In this document: piece after piece, positions 51,505-60,069 of the stretch
Numbering within the stretch: position 1 is the first letter of the stretch
Layout: the number at the start of each line of letters is the position of its first letter
Origin: Larkinella insperata
GTDB lineage: Bacteria > Bacteroidota > Bacteroidia > Cytophagales > Spirosomataceae
Direction of reading: 5' to 3'
NCBI RefSeq assembly: GCF_026248825.1
Contig: NZ_CP110973.1
Location: forward strand, 1,364,001 to 1,428,000
Length of the DNA stretch: 64,000 bases
Notes under the pieces: generated by a model
The model's database searches: none
What the model was told of the DNA's origin: nothing
What the model saw: the letters and a program-made list of their open reading frames with translations, nothing else
Program-made: the position numbers and the translations under genes

Positions 51505-52912
51505 ATTTTTTCCAAAATAAATACATCATTCCCAGAATCATGCCTACCAGCAGGATATTTACCCCTATTCGCACCAGTTCCTGAAGATTGATGGGCTGGC
51601 GTGAGCTATCCGTTTGTTCAATACCCGTATAGATAGATCCCGGTAAGCTGATTTGCACGGTATCGCCCTCGGGCAGTGCCGTGCCGCCCACGCGCAGGGT
51701 GATGGCCGACCGCAGGGTGTCATACCGTTGCTGCTTCAGGTTAAAATAAATCCACTGAAAATACGAAGCCAGCGGAAACTTGCCGTTTTGCCGGGGAACC
51801 AGGGCGTACGAAAAGTTTTTGTATCCCGAGACCGTACCGCCGGATCGCTTGATGGACTCTTTGGCGCTCGGCGGAAAAATGTCAAATGTTGTTGAATCCG
51901 TTACGGTCGGGGCTGCAAGCGACGCAATATTGCCTTCGCCCGTAATCCGGAAGTTGTACTGCACGCTCTGCCCCACGGCGGGATTTTTCCGCAGGATGTT
52001 TTCGAGAAGCCGGTATTGACCGACGGCCACCTGATCGCGCAACGGATGGGGCGGCAGCGGGTTTACCATGATGGCGAGCGGGCTGGTGACATACGACACA
52101 ATTTCTTTTTTGCGTTCTCCACCCGGCTTAGCGGCCGGACGGTATTGGAGCAGCCTGAGATTGACCGACGGAATTCGGATGGATTGTTTGTTGAGCGGAA
52201 AGAAAGTAGCCTGGTAGATTCGGTATTCAGCGTAGCGTTTGCCATTAAGTACCACCGGATGCCGCGACAGGTCAGTAATGCCCTCATTTTCCTCCCAGCA
52301 ATTGGGCGGGCGCAATGTTTTCAGAATTTGTTGCAGCTGCTGATCAAGTTCATAAAACGTTAACTCGAAGGGGTAGGATTCCGCCACGAAAAAAGACAAT
52401 TTTAACGAAAATCCTTCTCCGGTATAAACAGCGTTCTTTGAAGTGCTCAGTGAAAGGAAAACGTCGTTCTTACTGATAGCCGCCGGAGCGACCAGCTGAG
52501 CCGCCAGGGTATCCTTTGAAGTAGCCGAAGGCTGAACGGTAATAATAACTTCCTCAGACTGGATGGTCGTCTCTCCTACAATCAATTCAAAAGGTGGCAA
52601 ACGATACTGGCCCGGGCGAACCGCGGTATAGGACTGAGTAATTAACTGAGAGACAACGGCTTTCCCATTGATCTCAACGGGCGTCACGCTGGTGGTGGTG
52701 CCTTTTTTAATGAAGCCTTTGATGGAAGGAAAGTTGATAATAGGCCGGGAATCACTGTTTTTAATGATCACCGAAATCGTAAAGGGCCGTTCAATCGAAA
52801 TGTCGGTTTCGCCTATTTCAATAGCTATTGAGGGCTCCTGAGCTAACCCTTTCAGGTTCAGCGGGCCGTAAAAAAATAATACAACTAATAATTGGAATTT
52901 TAAAAATTTCAT
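51503..52912 (-). CDS. batD: BatD-family protein
   Basis: A 469-residue exported protein (signal peptide ends GLAQ near residue 25) with repeated beta-sandwich modules (SIAIEIGETDISIERPFTISVIIKNSDSRPIINFPSIKGF) and one C-terminal membrane helix (RIGVNILLVGMILGMMYLFWKK). It matches BatD of the aerotolerance operon, though it is shorter than the usual 550-600 residues. No batA, batB, batC or batE is near. A TATTTTTG -7 box lies 17 bp upstream. Confidence 0.82.
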   Translation of the reverse strand: MKFLKFQLLVVLFFYGPLNLKGLAQEPSIAIEIGETDISIERPFTISVIIKNSDSRPIINFPSIKGFIKKGTTTSVTPVEINGKAVVSQLITQSYTAVRPGQYRLPPFELIVGETTIQSEEVIITVQPSATSKDTLAAQLVAPAAISKNDVFLSLSTSKNAVYTGEGFSLKLSFFVAESYPFELTFYELDQQLQQILKTLRPPNCWEENEGITDLSRHPVVLNGKRYAEYRIYQATFFPLNKQSIRIPSVNLRLLQYRPAAKPGGERKKEIVSYVTSPLAIMVNPLPPHPLRDQVAVGQYRLLENILRKNPAVGQSVQYNFRITGEGNIASLAAPTVTDSTTFDIFPPSAKESIKRSGGTVSGYKNFSYALVPRQNGKFPLASYFQWIYFNLKQQRYDTLRSAITLRVGGTALPEGDTVQISLPGSIYTGIEQTDSSRQPINLQELVRIGVNILLVGMILGMMYLFWKK

Positions 52913-52928
52913 CTCTAAATTTGAACAA

Positions 52929-52936
52929 CAAAAATA
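52929..52936 (-). promoter_or_regulatory. Candidate -7 box TATTTTTG before batD
   Basis: An exact TAnnTTTG match on the minus strand, 17 bp before the batD ATG. No -33 TTG at the best spacing; a CAA at 52951-52953 gives a short spacing of 14. Confidence 0.4.
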
Positions 52937-53053
52937 AGCACAACGCGTTACAATTTTGAGATGCCGATGGACGGTCTTTTCTCGAAGTTGGCTAATTTTA
53001 GACTAGTGGAGTAGATCCTCAAAACTCTAACCAAAAAAACCGAAGTATGTGGT

Positions 53054-53257
53054 ATGGCAACAATGCTGGAGTACATCAAGACAATCCTCCAAAAAGTAAG
53101 CTTTGACAAGCAATTATTTGAGAAGGAATTGAAAAAAGCGATTGGCCTTCTCGTACCGGGGGAGGTAAAACAATTAAAATCCTGGTGCTACGAGAAATTT
53201 AGTAATTTATATTTATCCGTTCTTAACCGATGTTTTTACAGGCGAAAGCTTGCCTAA
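53054..53257 (+). CDS. Small charged protein of unknown function
   Basis: A 67-residue protein (ATG at 53063 is also possible, giving 64). The sequence MLEYIKTILQKVSFDKQLFEKELKKAIGLLVPGEVKQLKSWCYEKF is amphipathic and Lys-rich with two cysteines and no signal peptide. It has its own strong terminator (53267-53302) and the gene is single, which supports real transcription. I do not recognise a named family. Confidence 0.65.
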   Translation: MATMLEYIKTILQKVSFDKQLFEKELKKAIGLLVPGEVKQLKSWCYEKFSNLYLSVLNRCFYRRKLA

Positions 53258-53266
53258 GCAAGGTTA

Positions 53267-53302
53267 AACAAAAAAGGTCGGCTGAAGCCGACCTTTTTTG
53301 TT
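53267..53302. terminator. Terminator between the small protein and dihydroorotase
   Basis: A perfect hairpin AACAAAAAAGGTCGGC, loop TGAA, GCCGACCTTTTTTGTT, symmetrical and serving both strands; its right edge touches the dihydroorotase stop codon. Confidence 0.92.
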
Positions 53303-54635
53303 ACCGGGCAAACCGTAAGCGCTTGCCCAAAGTCGTATCATCAAACCGGCCGTTGGCGTAGGCGACATGGCCCGATACAACGGTGTGGGTCACGGCAGCT
53401 CCGAAAACCGTTCCTTCCAACGGCGACCAGCTGCACTGGTATTGAATGGTATCTTTTGCAACCACGGTTTTCTGAGCCGGGTCAACCAGCACCAGATCCG
53501 CCCAATAGCCTTCCCGAACGTAACCACGCCGGTCAATCTGGAAACAGTCGGCTGGAGCATGGCACATTTTCTCAACCACTTTTTCCAGGGAGATTTTTCC
53601 CTGGCTGGCGGCTTCCAGCATCAGCAACAACGGGTGCTGTACCAGCGGCAAACCCGAGGGCGCCTGCCAGTACGGCTGCTGTTTTTCGTCCCAGGTGTGG
53701 GGGGCGTGGTCGGTGGCAATGATGTCCAGCCGGTCGTCGAGCAGCGCCTGCCAGAGTTGCGGCTTGTGGTGCGGGGCTTTGATGGCCGGATTGCACTTGA
53801 TCAGGTTCCCCAGTCGCGCATAATCGTCGGCATCAAACCAGAGGTGATGAACGCAGACCTCGGCCGTAATCCGTTTTTCTTTCAGCGGAACGGTGTTGTC
53901 AAACAACGCCAGTTCGTCAGCCGTCGAAATGTGCAGAATGTGCAGCCGGGTGTTGTGCTTCCGGGCTAGTTCCACCGCCATGGATGAGGATTTCAGGCAG
54001 GCTTCTTCGTTCCGGACGAGCGGATGGATGGCTGCGGTCGCCGAATCTCCGTAGACTTCCCGGTAATGAGCCGCATTTGCCCGGATGGTGCCCTCGTCTT
54101 CACAGTGGGTTGCAATCAGCATCGGGCTTTTCCGAAATACTTCTTCCAGCACTTTCGCATTATCGACCAGCATGTTGCCGGTTGAAGAACCCATAAAAAT
54201 CTTAATGCCGCAAACGGTTTCCGGATCGGTTTTCAGCACCTCGTCCAGATTGTCGTTCGAACCACCCATGAAGAAAGAGTAATTGGCGAGCGACGTCCGG
54301 GCGGCAATTCCGTACTTCTGAGCCAGCAATTCCTGCGTCAGCACGTTCGGAACCGTGTTGGGCATTTCCATAAAACTCGTGACGCCCCCGGCCACGGCCG
54401 CCCGCGCTTCGGACTGGATGGTGGCTTTGTGGGTCAGACCGGGCTCGCGGAAATGGACTTGATCATCAATGACACCGGGTAATAAATAGTTTCCCTTCGC
54501 GTCGATAACGGTATCAGCCGACTGGCCCAGACCGGAACCGATCTGTTCGATAAAACCATTCTTGCAAAAAACGTCGGTTTCGCGAATGATGCCCTCGTTG
54601 ATCAACCGGGCGTTGCGGATTAATAGGCTGCTCAT
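53301..54635 (-). CDS. pyrC: Dihydroorotase
   Basis: A 444-residue amidohydrolase of the pyrimidine pathway (carbamoyl-aspartate to dihydroorotate). Seen are DDQVHFREPGLTH at residues 57-69, GIKIFMGSSTGN (the lysine region), IATHCEDEG, LHILHIST and the final DIIATDHAPHT aspartate. The first His of the usual DxHxH metal motif is Gln (Q59-V-H61), a change known in some DHOase lineages. Could also be an allantoinase-like member, but no purine genes are near. Confidence 0.9.
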   Translation of the reverse strand: MSSLLIRNARLINEGIIRETDVFCKNGFIEQIGSGLGQSADTVIDAKGNYLLPGVIDDQVHFREPGLTHKATIQSEARAAVAGGVTSFMEMPNTVPNVLTQELLAQKYGIAARTSLANYSFFMGGSNDNLDEVLKTDPETVCGIKIFMGSSTGNMLVDNAKVLEEVFRKSPMLIATHCEDEGTIRANAAHYREVYGDSATAAIHPLVRNEEACLKSSSMAVELARKHNTRLHILHISTADELALFDNTVPLKEKRITAEVCVHHLWFDADDYARLGNLIKCNPAIKAPHHKPQLWQALLDDRLDIIATDHAPHTWDEKQQPYWQAPSGLPLVQHPLLLMLEAASQGKISLEKVVEKMCHAPADCFQIDRRGYVREGYWADLVLVDPAQKTVVAKDTIQYQCSWSPLEGTVFGAAVTHTVVSGHVAYANGRFDDTTLGKRLRFAR

Positions 54636-54689
54636 GCTGCAAAGGTAGAACGGGAAGCCGAAACCTCCCGCTACGGGCTTGGGAAAGTC

Positions 54690-55673
54690 TTAGGATTTCC
54701 GGAGTTGGGCAACCTCCTTGGCAAAATACGTCAGAATGATTTTGGCACCGGCCCGCTTCATGGCCGTCAGGATTTCGAGCATCGCCCGTTCCCCGTCAAT
54801 CCAGCCGTTGGCCGCAGCGGCTTTCACCATTGCGTATTCTCCGCTAACGTTGTAGGCAGCAATCGGCAGATCAAAGTTGTCGTTCAGCAGTTTGATGATG
54901 TCCAGATACGCCATCGCCGGTTTCACCATCAGAAAGTCGGCCCCTTCAGCGTAATCCAGTTCGGCTTCAATCAGGGCTTCGCGGCTGTTGGCCGGGTTCA
55001 TCTGGTACGTCTTCTTATCGCCAAACCGCGGGGCCGAATCCAGCGCATCCCGGAACGGTCCATAGAACGCACCCGCGTATTTAGCGGTATAGGCCATAAT
55101 CGAAACGTTCGTGAATCCTTCCGCATCCAGCGCTTCGCGGATGTACGCAATGCGGCCGTCCATCATGTCCGACGGCCCGATAATGTCGGCTCCGGCGCGG
55201 GCCTGGGCCACAGCCATTTTAGCCAAGATAACCAGGGATTCGTCATTAACAATTTCAAAACCGTTTGGCCCTTCCTGCACCACCCCGTCGTGACCGTCGG
55301 AGCTGTAGGGGTCCATCGCAACGTCGGTCATTAACGCCACGTCGGGAAAACGGCTTTTGATGGCTTTCACGGCTTGCAAGTATAACCCTTCGGGGTTGTG
55401 GCTTTCCGTGGCATATTTGTCTTTTTTGCTTTCGGGCAGGTTGGGAAACAGGGCGAAGGTGCGCAATCCCAGATCAACGCACTCCTGCATTTCTTCGAGC
55501 AGCAAATCCAGCGAGAACCGGGCCACACCCGGCATGGAAGCGATTTCGGAGCGGATGCCCTCTCCTTCCATAACAAACATGGGGTAAATCAGATCGGAGA
55601 GCGAAAGCGAGTTTTCCTGAACCAACTCCCGGATCACGGGCGATTTTCTATTTCTGCGGGGTCTTCTTAACAT
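54690..55673 (-). CDS. hemB: Delta-aminolevulinic acid dehydratase (porphobilinogen synthase)
   Basis: A 327-residue enzyme that joins two aminolevulinates. Key parts: the Schiff-base lysines in AYTAKYAGAFYGPFRDALDSA and LMVKPAMAYLD, and GPSDMMDGRIAYIREALD. Usual family length. A single gene with 127 bp to the response regulator upstream. Confidence 0.96.
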   Translation of the reverse strand: MLRRPRRNRKSPVIRELVQENSLSLSDLIYPMFVMEGEGIRSEIASMPGVARFSLDLLLEEMQECVDLGLRTFALFPNLPESKKDKYATESHNPEGLYLQAVKAIKSRFPDVALMTDVAMDPYSSDGHDGVVQEGPNGFEIVNDESLVILAKMAVAQARAGADIIGPSDMMDGRIAYIREALDAEGFTNVSIMAYTAKYAGAFYGPFRDALDSAPRFGDKKTYQMNPANSREALIEAELDYAEGADFLMVKPAMAYLDIIKLLNDNFDLPIAAYNVSGEYAMVKAAAANGWIDGERAMLEILTAMKRAGAKIILTYFAKEVAQLRKS

Positions 55674-55800
55674 GTCGATATTCCTGATTGCAATCGCAAA
55701 GGTTGTGTTTTTTATCCATACAAAACGCAGCGGAACATCCCGGCGTCCTGTTGGAAGAACGTTAAAGATTGTCCGCTGCGTTCGGAAAAAGCGAAGAAAA

Positions 55801-56496
55801 TCAGGCCATCAGCTTAAATCCTTCACCGTGCAGGTTGACAATCTGCACCGATTCGTCGTCTTTCAGGTATTTGCGCAGTTTGGTAATGTAAACGTCCATG
55901 CTGCGGGCGTTGAAGTAGGAGTCGTCGCCCCAGATGAGTTTCAGGGCGAAACTGCGGCTCAGCGGCTGGTTTTTATTCTCGGCAAAAAGTTTGAGCAGAG
56001 CCGCTTCCTTGCTGGTTAGTTTGACAGCCTGCGAATCGCCGTTGGCCCCATTTCGGGTCAGGATCTGGTGAGCAAAATCAAACGAAAATGAACCAATCTG
56101 GTAAGTGGTTTGCTGCGGAATGTTATCCGTCTTTTGATACCGCCGGAGGATGGCCTGAATCCGCAGCAGCAGTTCTTCCATGCTAAACGGCTTGGTCATG
56201 TAATCGTCGGCCCCGATCCGAAACCCCTGAATGGTATCTTCTTTCATGGACTTGGCCGTCAGGAAGATAATCGGGATATCGCGCCCTGACATCCGGACCT
56301 CCTTCGCCAGCGAGAAACCGTCTTTCTTGGGCAGCATCACATCAAACAAACACAGATCGTAGGCATTGTCCACAAACCGCTGCCAGCCCTGATTACCGTC
56401 GGTGGCCAGATCGGTGTGGTAGCCTTTCGAGTTCAGGTATTCCTGCAACAACAAACCCAGATTCGGGTCATCTTCAACCAGTAAGAGCTTAGGCAT
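55801..56496 (-). CDS. OmpR/PhoB-type response regulator
   Basis: A 231-residue regulator from the ATG at 56496; the reading frame runs on upstream but that part is the spacer repeat. The receiver has LLLVEDDPN, phospho-acceptor D52 in LFDVMLPKKDGF and a Lys in IFLTAKS; the DNA-binding winged helix shows LTSKEAALLKLFAENKNQPLSRSFALKLIWGDDSYFNARSMDVYITKLRKYLKDD. It is preceded on the same strand by its likely histidine kinase. Confidence 0.94.
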   Translation of the reverse strand: MPKLLLVEDDPNLGLLLQEYLNSKGYHTDLATDGNQGWQRFVDNAYDLCLFDVMLPKKDGFSLAKEVRMSGRDIPIIFLTAKSMKEDTIQGFRIGADDYMTKPFSMEELLLRIQAILRRYQKTDNIPQQTTYQIGSFSFDFAHQILTRNGANGDSQAVKLTSKEAALLKLFAENKNQPLSRSFALKLIWGDDSYFNARSMDVYITKLRKYLKDDESVQIVNLHGEGFKLMA

Positions 56497-56522
56497 ATGG
56501 TTTCTTCTCCGCTCAACTCTCT

Positions 56523-56580
56523 CCCCTCCGCTTGACTCCGCGAAATAGCTTTGTAAGTTTCGCGGAGTCAAGCGGAGGGG
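56523..56580. repeat. Long perfect spacer hairpin between response regulator and kinase
   Basis: Arms 56523-56545 and 56558-56580 are perfect reverse complements over 23 bp with a 12-nt loop. The words TTTCGCGGAGTCAAGCGGAG are close to those in the 36.8-kb and 32.7-kb elements. No T-tract. It lies between two genes that must be made together for function. Confidence 0.9.
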
Positions 56581-56599
56581 CAGGAGGTAATCAGAGAGA

Positions 56600-58495
56600 T
56601 TATGATTGATGGTATGGCAAAATTAATTCAAACGTACTTCCTTTTCCTAACTGGCTCGTCACCTGGATGGAACCGTGGTGCTCTTCGACCATTTTCTTGA
56701 CGTAACTCAGGCCCAGACCAAAACCCTTCACATCGTGCAGGTTGCCCGTCGGCACGCGGTAGAATTTCTCAAAAATCCGGCTAAGTTGGTCCCGGGTCAT
56801 CCCGATGCCCTGGTCGGCCACGGTAATACTGACGCCGTTTTCAACGTTGCGCGTCCGGATGGTGATATCCGGGTGCTCGGGCGAATACTTGATGGCGTTA
56901 TCCAGCAGGTTATACAATATGTTACTCAGGTGGACCTCATCGGCTTCCACAAGTTCATCGGCGGCTTCAAAATCCAGGTGGACCTCCCCCTGCTTCTGCT
57001 CGATCTGCAAACCGATGGTATTCAGTACGTTGCCAATCGCATCGTGAATGTTGACCGACGACAGTTTAAGCTTAACGCCCCCTTTGCCCGCCGTATCCCG
57101 GTCGAGCAGCGCCATTTGCAGCACTTTTTCAACGTGGGTGCCCAGCCGACGGGTTTCGTCGCGGATGATGCCCATGTAGCGCGTTAGGCGCGTGGTTGGC
57201 TCTTCTGACTGTTCAATACCGTGTCGGAGTTGCTCCTGCGCCATTTCAACCGCCAGGGAAATGGTCGAAATCGGCGTTTTGAACTCGTGCGTCATATTAT
57301 TGATAAAGTCGTTTTTGATGTCGGCCAGTTTTTTCTGACGGACAATGGTGCTGATTGCAACGTAGAAGCACGCCATGATCACGAGCACCAGCACCGCCGA
57401 ACCGGCCAGGATGGCGGTCATTTTTCGCAGGATAAACTGCTGCTGATCCGGGAAGTAGACGTAAACGTAATTGCCCCGCTCCAAGAAATTGTTGGGAAAC
57501 AGCGTGGCTTTATAGATCTTCTTTTTACCCAGCACCTGATTTTCGGAGTGTGAAGCAAACAAAAGTTGCGGCTTGGCCGCCCCCATGCCCGAATGAGCCC
57601 GAACGCCGTACTCGAACGGAATGGTAATGCCCCGGTCTTCCATGGTTTGCTTCAGCAGCGAGTCCAGCACCGCTCGGTTGACCCGGCTTTCAATGGGCCG
57701 GTTGGCAAACAACAGATCGCGCACCACTCCTTTGACCATCTCCGATTGCTGTTCTACTTTCTGCAGACCCGCCTTGGTCGTTGGAGCCTCCACGATGGGC
57801 GACGATACCGGCGACTTCCGTTTCGGACGTAGCTTGCGCGCCAGTTGCGTTCGCTTCACCGGACTTTTCATAACCGTCACGCTGTCGATAATGGGCTGGC
57901 CGTACATCAACCGCAGCTGACGTTCAAAGATCTGATCGACCAGCCGGTTAAAATGCCGCTGTTGCTGCTGCTGCAACTCCCAGAATTCATCCGGCCCCAG
58001 CGCGTCCTGCTGCCGCACCAGATCTTCAAAATGTTTCTGCTGAACAGCCGACAGCTTCTGAACGTCCACTTGAAAAGCATCAGAGGGCGATACCTGCGTT
58101 TGCTGCCAATGACCGACCGCTACCGACGAATTGATAGCTTCCGGTTCGGTAATCACCGGTTTTGATTCTTTAGGTTGCCGGGCAATCAGTGACTCCGGCG
58201 TTTCAACCGGCGTTTTCGTAACGGTTTTCTCCGGCTGCTTGCTGACGGAAGGCCGCGAAATAGCCATCAACTGGCGCTTTTGTTCCTGCTGGTTCATGCG
58301 TTGCCGGGCCAGGTATAAAATTTCCTGCCGCTCGAGCGTCCGCACCACTTCCTGCAAACCGTCGGTCACGCGGGAATCAAACTGGTCTTTCTGCAACGAC
58401 AGCGCGTTGTTGATCCAGTACAGTTGCAGCGAAATCAGCCCCAGCAACCCAACCGTCATCAACGCGGCAATCCAGCGTATGCGTTGTTTTGTCAT
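56600..58495 (-). CDS. Sensor histidine kinase
   Basis: A 631-residue membrane kinase. TM1 is near residues 8-30, then a large Gln/Pro-rich periplasmic region (about 31-358), TM2 near 360-383, and the phospho-acceptor H403 in FINNMTHEFKTPISTISLAVEM. The ATPase part has ILYNLLDNAIKYSPEH (N box), VADQGIGM (G1) and GFGLGLSYVKKMVEEHHGS. No known sensor domain is recognisable outside. It is upstream of, and likely pairs with, the response regulator. Confidence 0.93.
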   Translation of the reverse strand: MTKQRIRWIAALMTVGLLGLISLQLYWINNALSLQKDQFDSRVTDGLQEVVRTLERQEILYLARQRMNQQEQKRQLMAISRPSVSKQPEKTVTKTPVETPESLIARQPKESKPVITEPEAINSSVAVGHWQQTQVSPSDAFQVDVQKLSAVQQKHFEDLVRQQDALGPDEFWELQQQQQRHFNRLVDQIFERQLRLMYGQPIIDSVTVMKSPVKRTQLARKLRPKRKSPVSSPIVEAPTTKAGLQKVEQQSEMVKGVVRDLLFANRPIESRVNRAVLDSLLKQTMEDRGITIPFEYGVRAHSGMGAAKPQLLFASHSENQVLGKKKIYKATLFPNNFLERGNYVYVYFPDQQQFILRKMTAILAGSAVLVLVIMACFYVAISTIVRQKKLADIKNDFINNMTHEFKTPISTISLAVEMAQEQLRHGIEQSEEPTTRLTRYMGIIRDETRRLGTHVEKVLQMALLDRDTAGKGGVKLKLSSVNIHDAIGNVLNTIGLQIEQKQGEVHLDFEAADELVEADEVHLSNILYNLLDNAIKYSPEHPDITIRTRNVENGVSITVADQGIGMTRDQLSRIFEKFYRVPTGNLHDVKGFGLGLSYVKKMVEEHHGSIQVTSQLGKGSTFELILPYHQS

Positions 58496-58641
58496 TTTTT
58501 ATTCCTTCTGTGCAACATTCGAGTTACAAACTACATCTATTGGCTAGTTAACACACCTAAAATTACGGAAATCAAGGCCTACGGGCTAAAGCATCCCTGT
58601 CCATTTAACATACTTTAACAACGAAACAATTCGAATTACTC

Positions 58642-58649
58642 TACGTTTG
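58642..58649 (+). promoter_or_regulatory. Candidate -7 box TACGTTTG before the T9SS protein
   Basis: An exact TAnnTTTG match 32 bp before the ATG at 58682, in the gap shared with the divergent kinase gene. Confidence 0.4.
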
Positions 58650-58681
58650 CAATGTTTTCTGACTGTATAACAACGAATGAA

Positions 58682-59524
58682 ATGAATACACAATCTGGAG
58701 TTCGCTACCGCCTGATGCTGGCAGTTTTTGTAATGAGTGGCTGGTCGGCGACGGCGCTGGCTCAGTCTGATAAGAAGACCGATGCTGATAAAAACAGCGT
58801 CAACGTAAAGATCGTAGAGCGCACCGAGCTCGGCGAAGCTCACGAACTGGAGCGGACTTACCGGCTGAACGGAATGCGCGATGACGAACGGGATGCGCTG
58901 GTAAACCGGCTGGTGGATTCCATCCGAACCAAACGAGGCAATAAAAAGGGCCAGATCACAATTACAATTGATGAAAATGACAGCCACTATACTTACCGGC
59001 AGGATGACACACCAAATCATTCCAAGCACCCGTCCGATCGGCTGCTTAGACAGAAAGACATCACCGCCCGCCGGCCCAACCGCCCGTCTGGCCCGGGTGA
59101 GTTTCGGTTTTACAGGGACGGAAAATTGCAGAACCACTTCCGATTCGATACCGACTCACTGGTTGATCGCGTGAAACGGCTGGAATTCGCCTGGCCGGAG
59201 AATTTTGGGCAACGCATGGAAGATGCTTTCGGTAGCTGGTCGATGAGTGTGGGTTCCAAAGCCTCCACCATCCGTAGCCTGGAAGTGTATCCCAATAATC
59301 CGGAGACCAATCAGTTAAATATCCGGTTTACGGCACCCGCCAAAGGCGACATTCGCATTCGGGTGACAACGCCCGACGGCAAGGAAGTGGCCAAAAAAGA
59401 TGTAAAAGACTTCTCCGGAAACTACGCCGGGCAAGTTGATATTGACCGGAAAGCCAAAGGCGTTTACTTCGTCAACGTCACGCAGAACGACGACGGAGCG
59501 GTTAAGCGAGTTGTTATTCCTTAA
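58682..59524 (+). CDS. Exported protein with T9SS-type C-terminal domain
   Basis: A 280-residue protein from the ATG at 58682 with a signal peptide ending in LAQ near residue 28. The middle is highly charged with Asp/Arg-rich segments and no known domain; the end YPNNPETNQLNIRFTAPAKGDIRIRVTTPDGKEVAKKDVKDFSGNYAGQVDIDRKAKGVYFVNVTQNDDG is a T9SS type A-like sorting module. It is divergent from the kinase/regulator pair, so it may be their target, an inference. Confidence 0.75.
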   Translation: MNTQSGVRYRLMLAVFVMSGWSATALAQSDKKTDADKNSVNVKIVERTELGEAHELERTYRLNGMRDDERDALVNRLVDSIRTKRGNKKGQITITIDENDSHYTYRQDDTPNHSKHPSDRLLRQKDITARRPNRPSGPGEFRFYRDGKLQNHFRFDTDSLVDRVKRLEFAWPENFGQRMEDAFGSWSMSVGSKASTIRSLEVYPNNPETNQLNIRFTAPAKGDIRIRVTTPDGKEVAKKDVKDFSGNYAGQVDIDRKAKGVYFVNVTQNDDGAVKRVVIP

Positions 59525-59838
59525 TTTCATCCGGTAAAAGCTACGGATTAACCAGCCCCGCCAGGGTTTCATCCTTCCATTTAGGTGGTTTGTCCATAGA
59601 ATCAGTCACTTCACTTACTTTTATAGAAAGGCTGTAAAAAAGTCGCTGTACTTTTATGTTACCTTTTAGGCTTGTCTGCGTCTTAAATTAAGTAAAAGGA
59701 ACAAGGTCAATACCGTTTATCAATATATACTACCGTTTACAAAGTTTTTTAGAAAAACAAGGTACTATGTATTGCAAGGTACGATCTAAAACCCATATCT
59801 TTGTAAAGAACTTAACAAGGGACCAACCCGTGAAGAGT
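59525..59838. other. 314-bp gap with one clear promoter
   Basis: No gene is supported here. The left half is AT-rich with no strong hairpin; the right half holds the promoter at 59772-59803. Confidence 0.6.
59772..59803 (+). promoter_or_regulatory. Strong Bacteroidota-type promoter (TTG, 21 bp, TATCTTTG)
   Basis: TTG at 59772-59774 and TATCTTTG at 59796-59803, spaced by 21 bp, fit the Bacteroidota -33/-7 consensus well. Transcription would start near 59809, about 30 bp before the ATG at 59839. It shows that a longer reading frame starting at 59767, before the promoter, is not the real start. Confidence 0.7.
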
Positions 59839-60069
59839 ATGAAAAAGTTAGTAATCATTTTCCTGTTGCTTGGTGCCGGCTTCAATGCTTCGGCAATGGG
59901 TCACCCGCATAATCTGTTCTCTGCTCACCGCAAAGCAAAACAGTATAAGTCGGTGATGGCCTGCAAAACGACGACGGTTACTGAAAAACGTACCTTCACG
60001 TCTTACGCTAAGGTGGCAACGCCCTCACTCATTCAAACGTGGGTTACGGTCCGCAAGAAATTGCTGTAG
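59839..60069 (+). CDS. Small exported basic protein, unknown function
   Basis: A 76-residue protein with a signal peptide (MKKLVIIFLLLGAGFNASA) and a mature part of about 57 residues rich in Lys, Arg, His and Thr, with one cysteine. It has its own promoter and a hairpin terminator, so it is a single-gene unit. Antimicrobial-like or envelope-structural roles are possible but unsupported. I do not recognise the family. Confidence 0.7.
   Translation: MKKLVIIFLLLGAGFNASAMGHPHNLFSAHRKAKQYKSVMACKTTTVTEKRTFTSYAKVATPSLIQTWVTVRKKLL

Noticed and set aside
56497..56571. N-terminal extension of the response regulator
   Set aside because: The extension encodes the edge of the spacer palindrome; the receiver domain begins at MPKLLLVEDD.
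8290..56580. Spacer palindromes taken as CRISPR or as insertion sequences
   Set aside because: No regular direct repeats with unique spacers, no cas genes, no transposase and no target duplications were seen.
59767..59838. Upstream ATG for the small exported protein
   Set aside because: It precedes the -33/-7 promoter elements, and the signal peptide begins at 59839.
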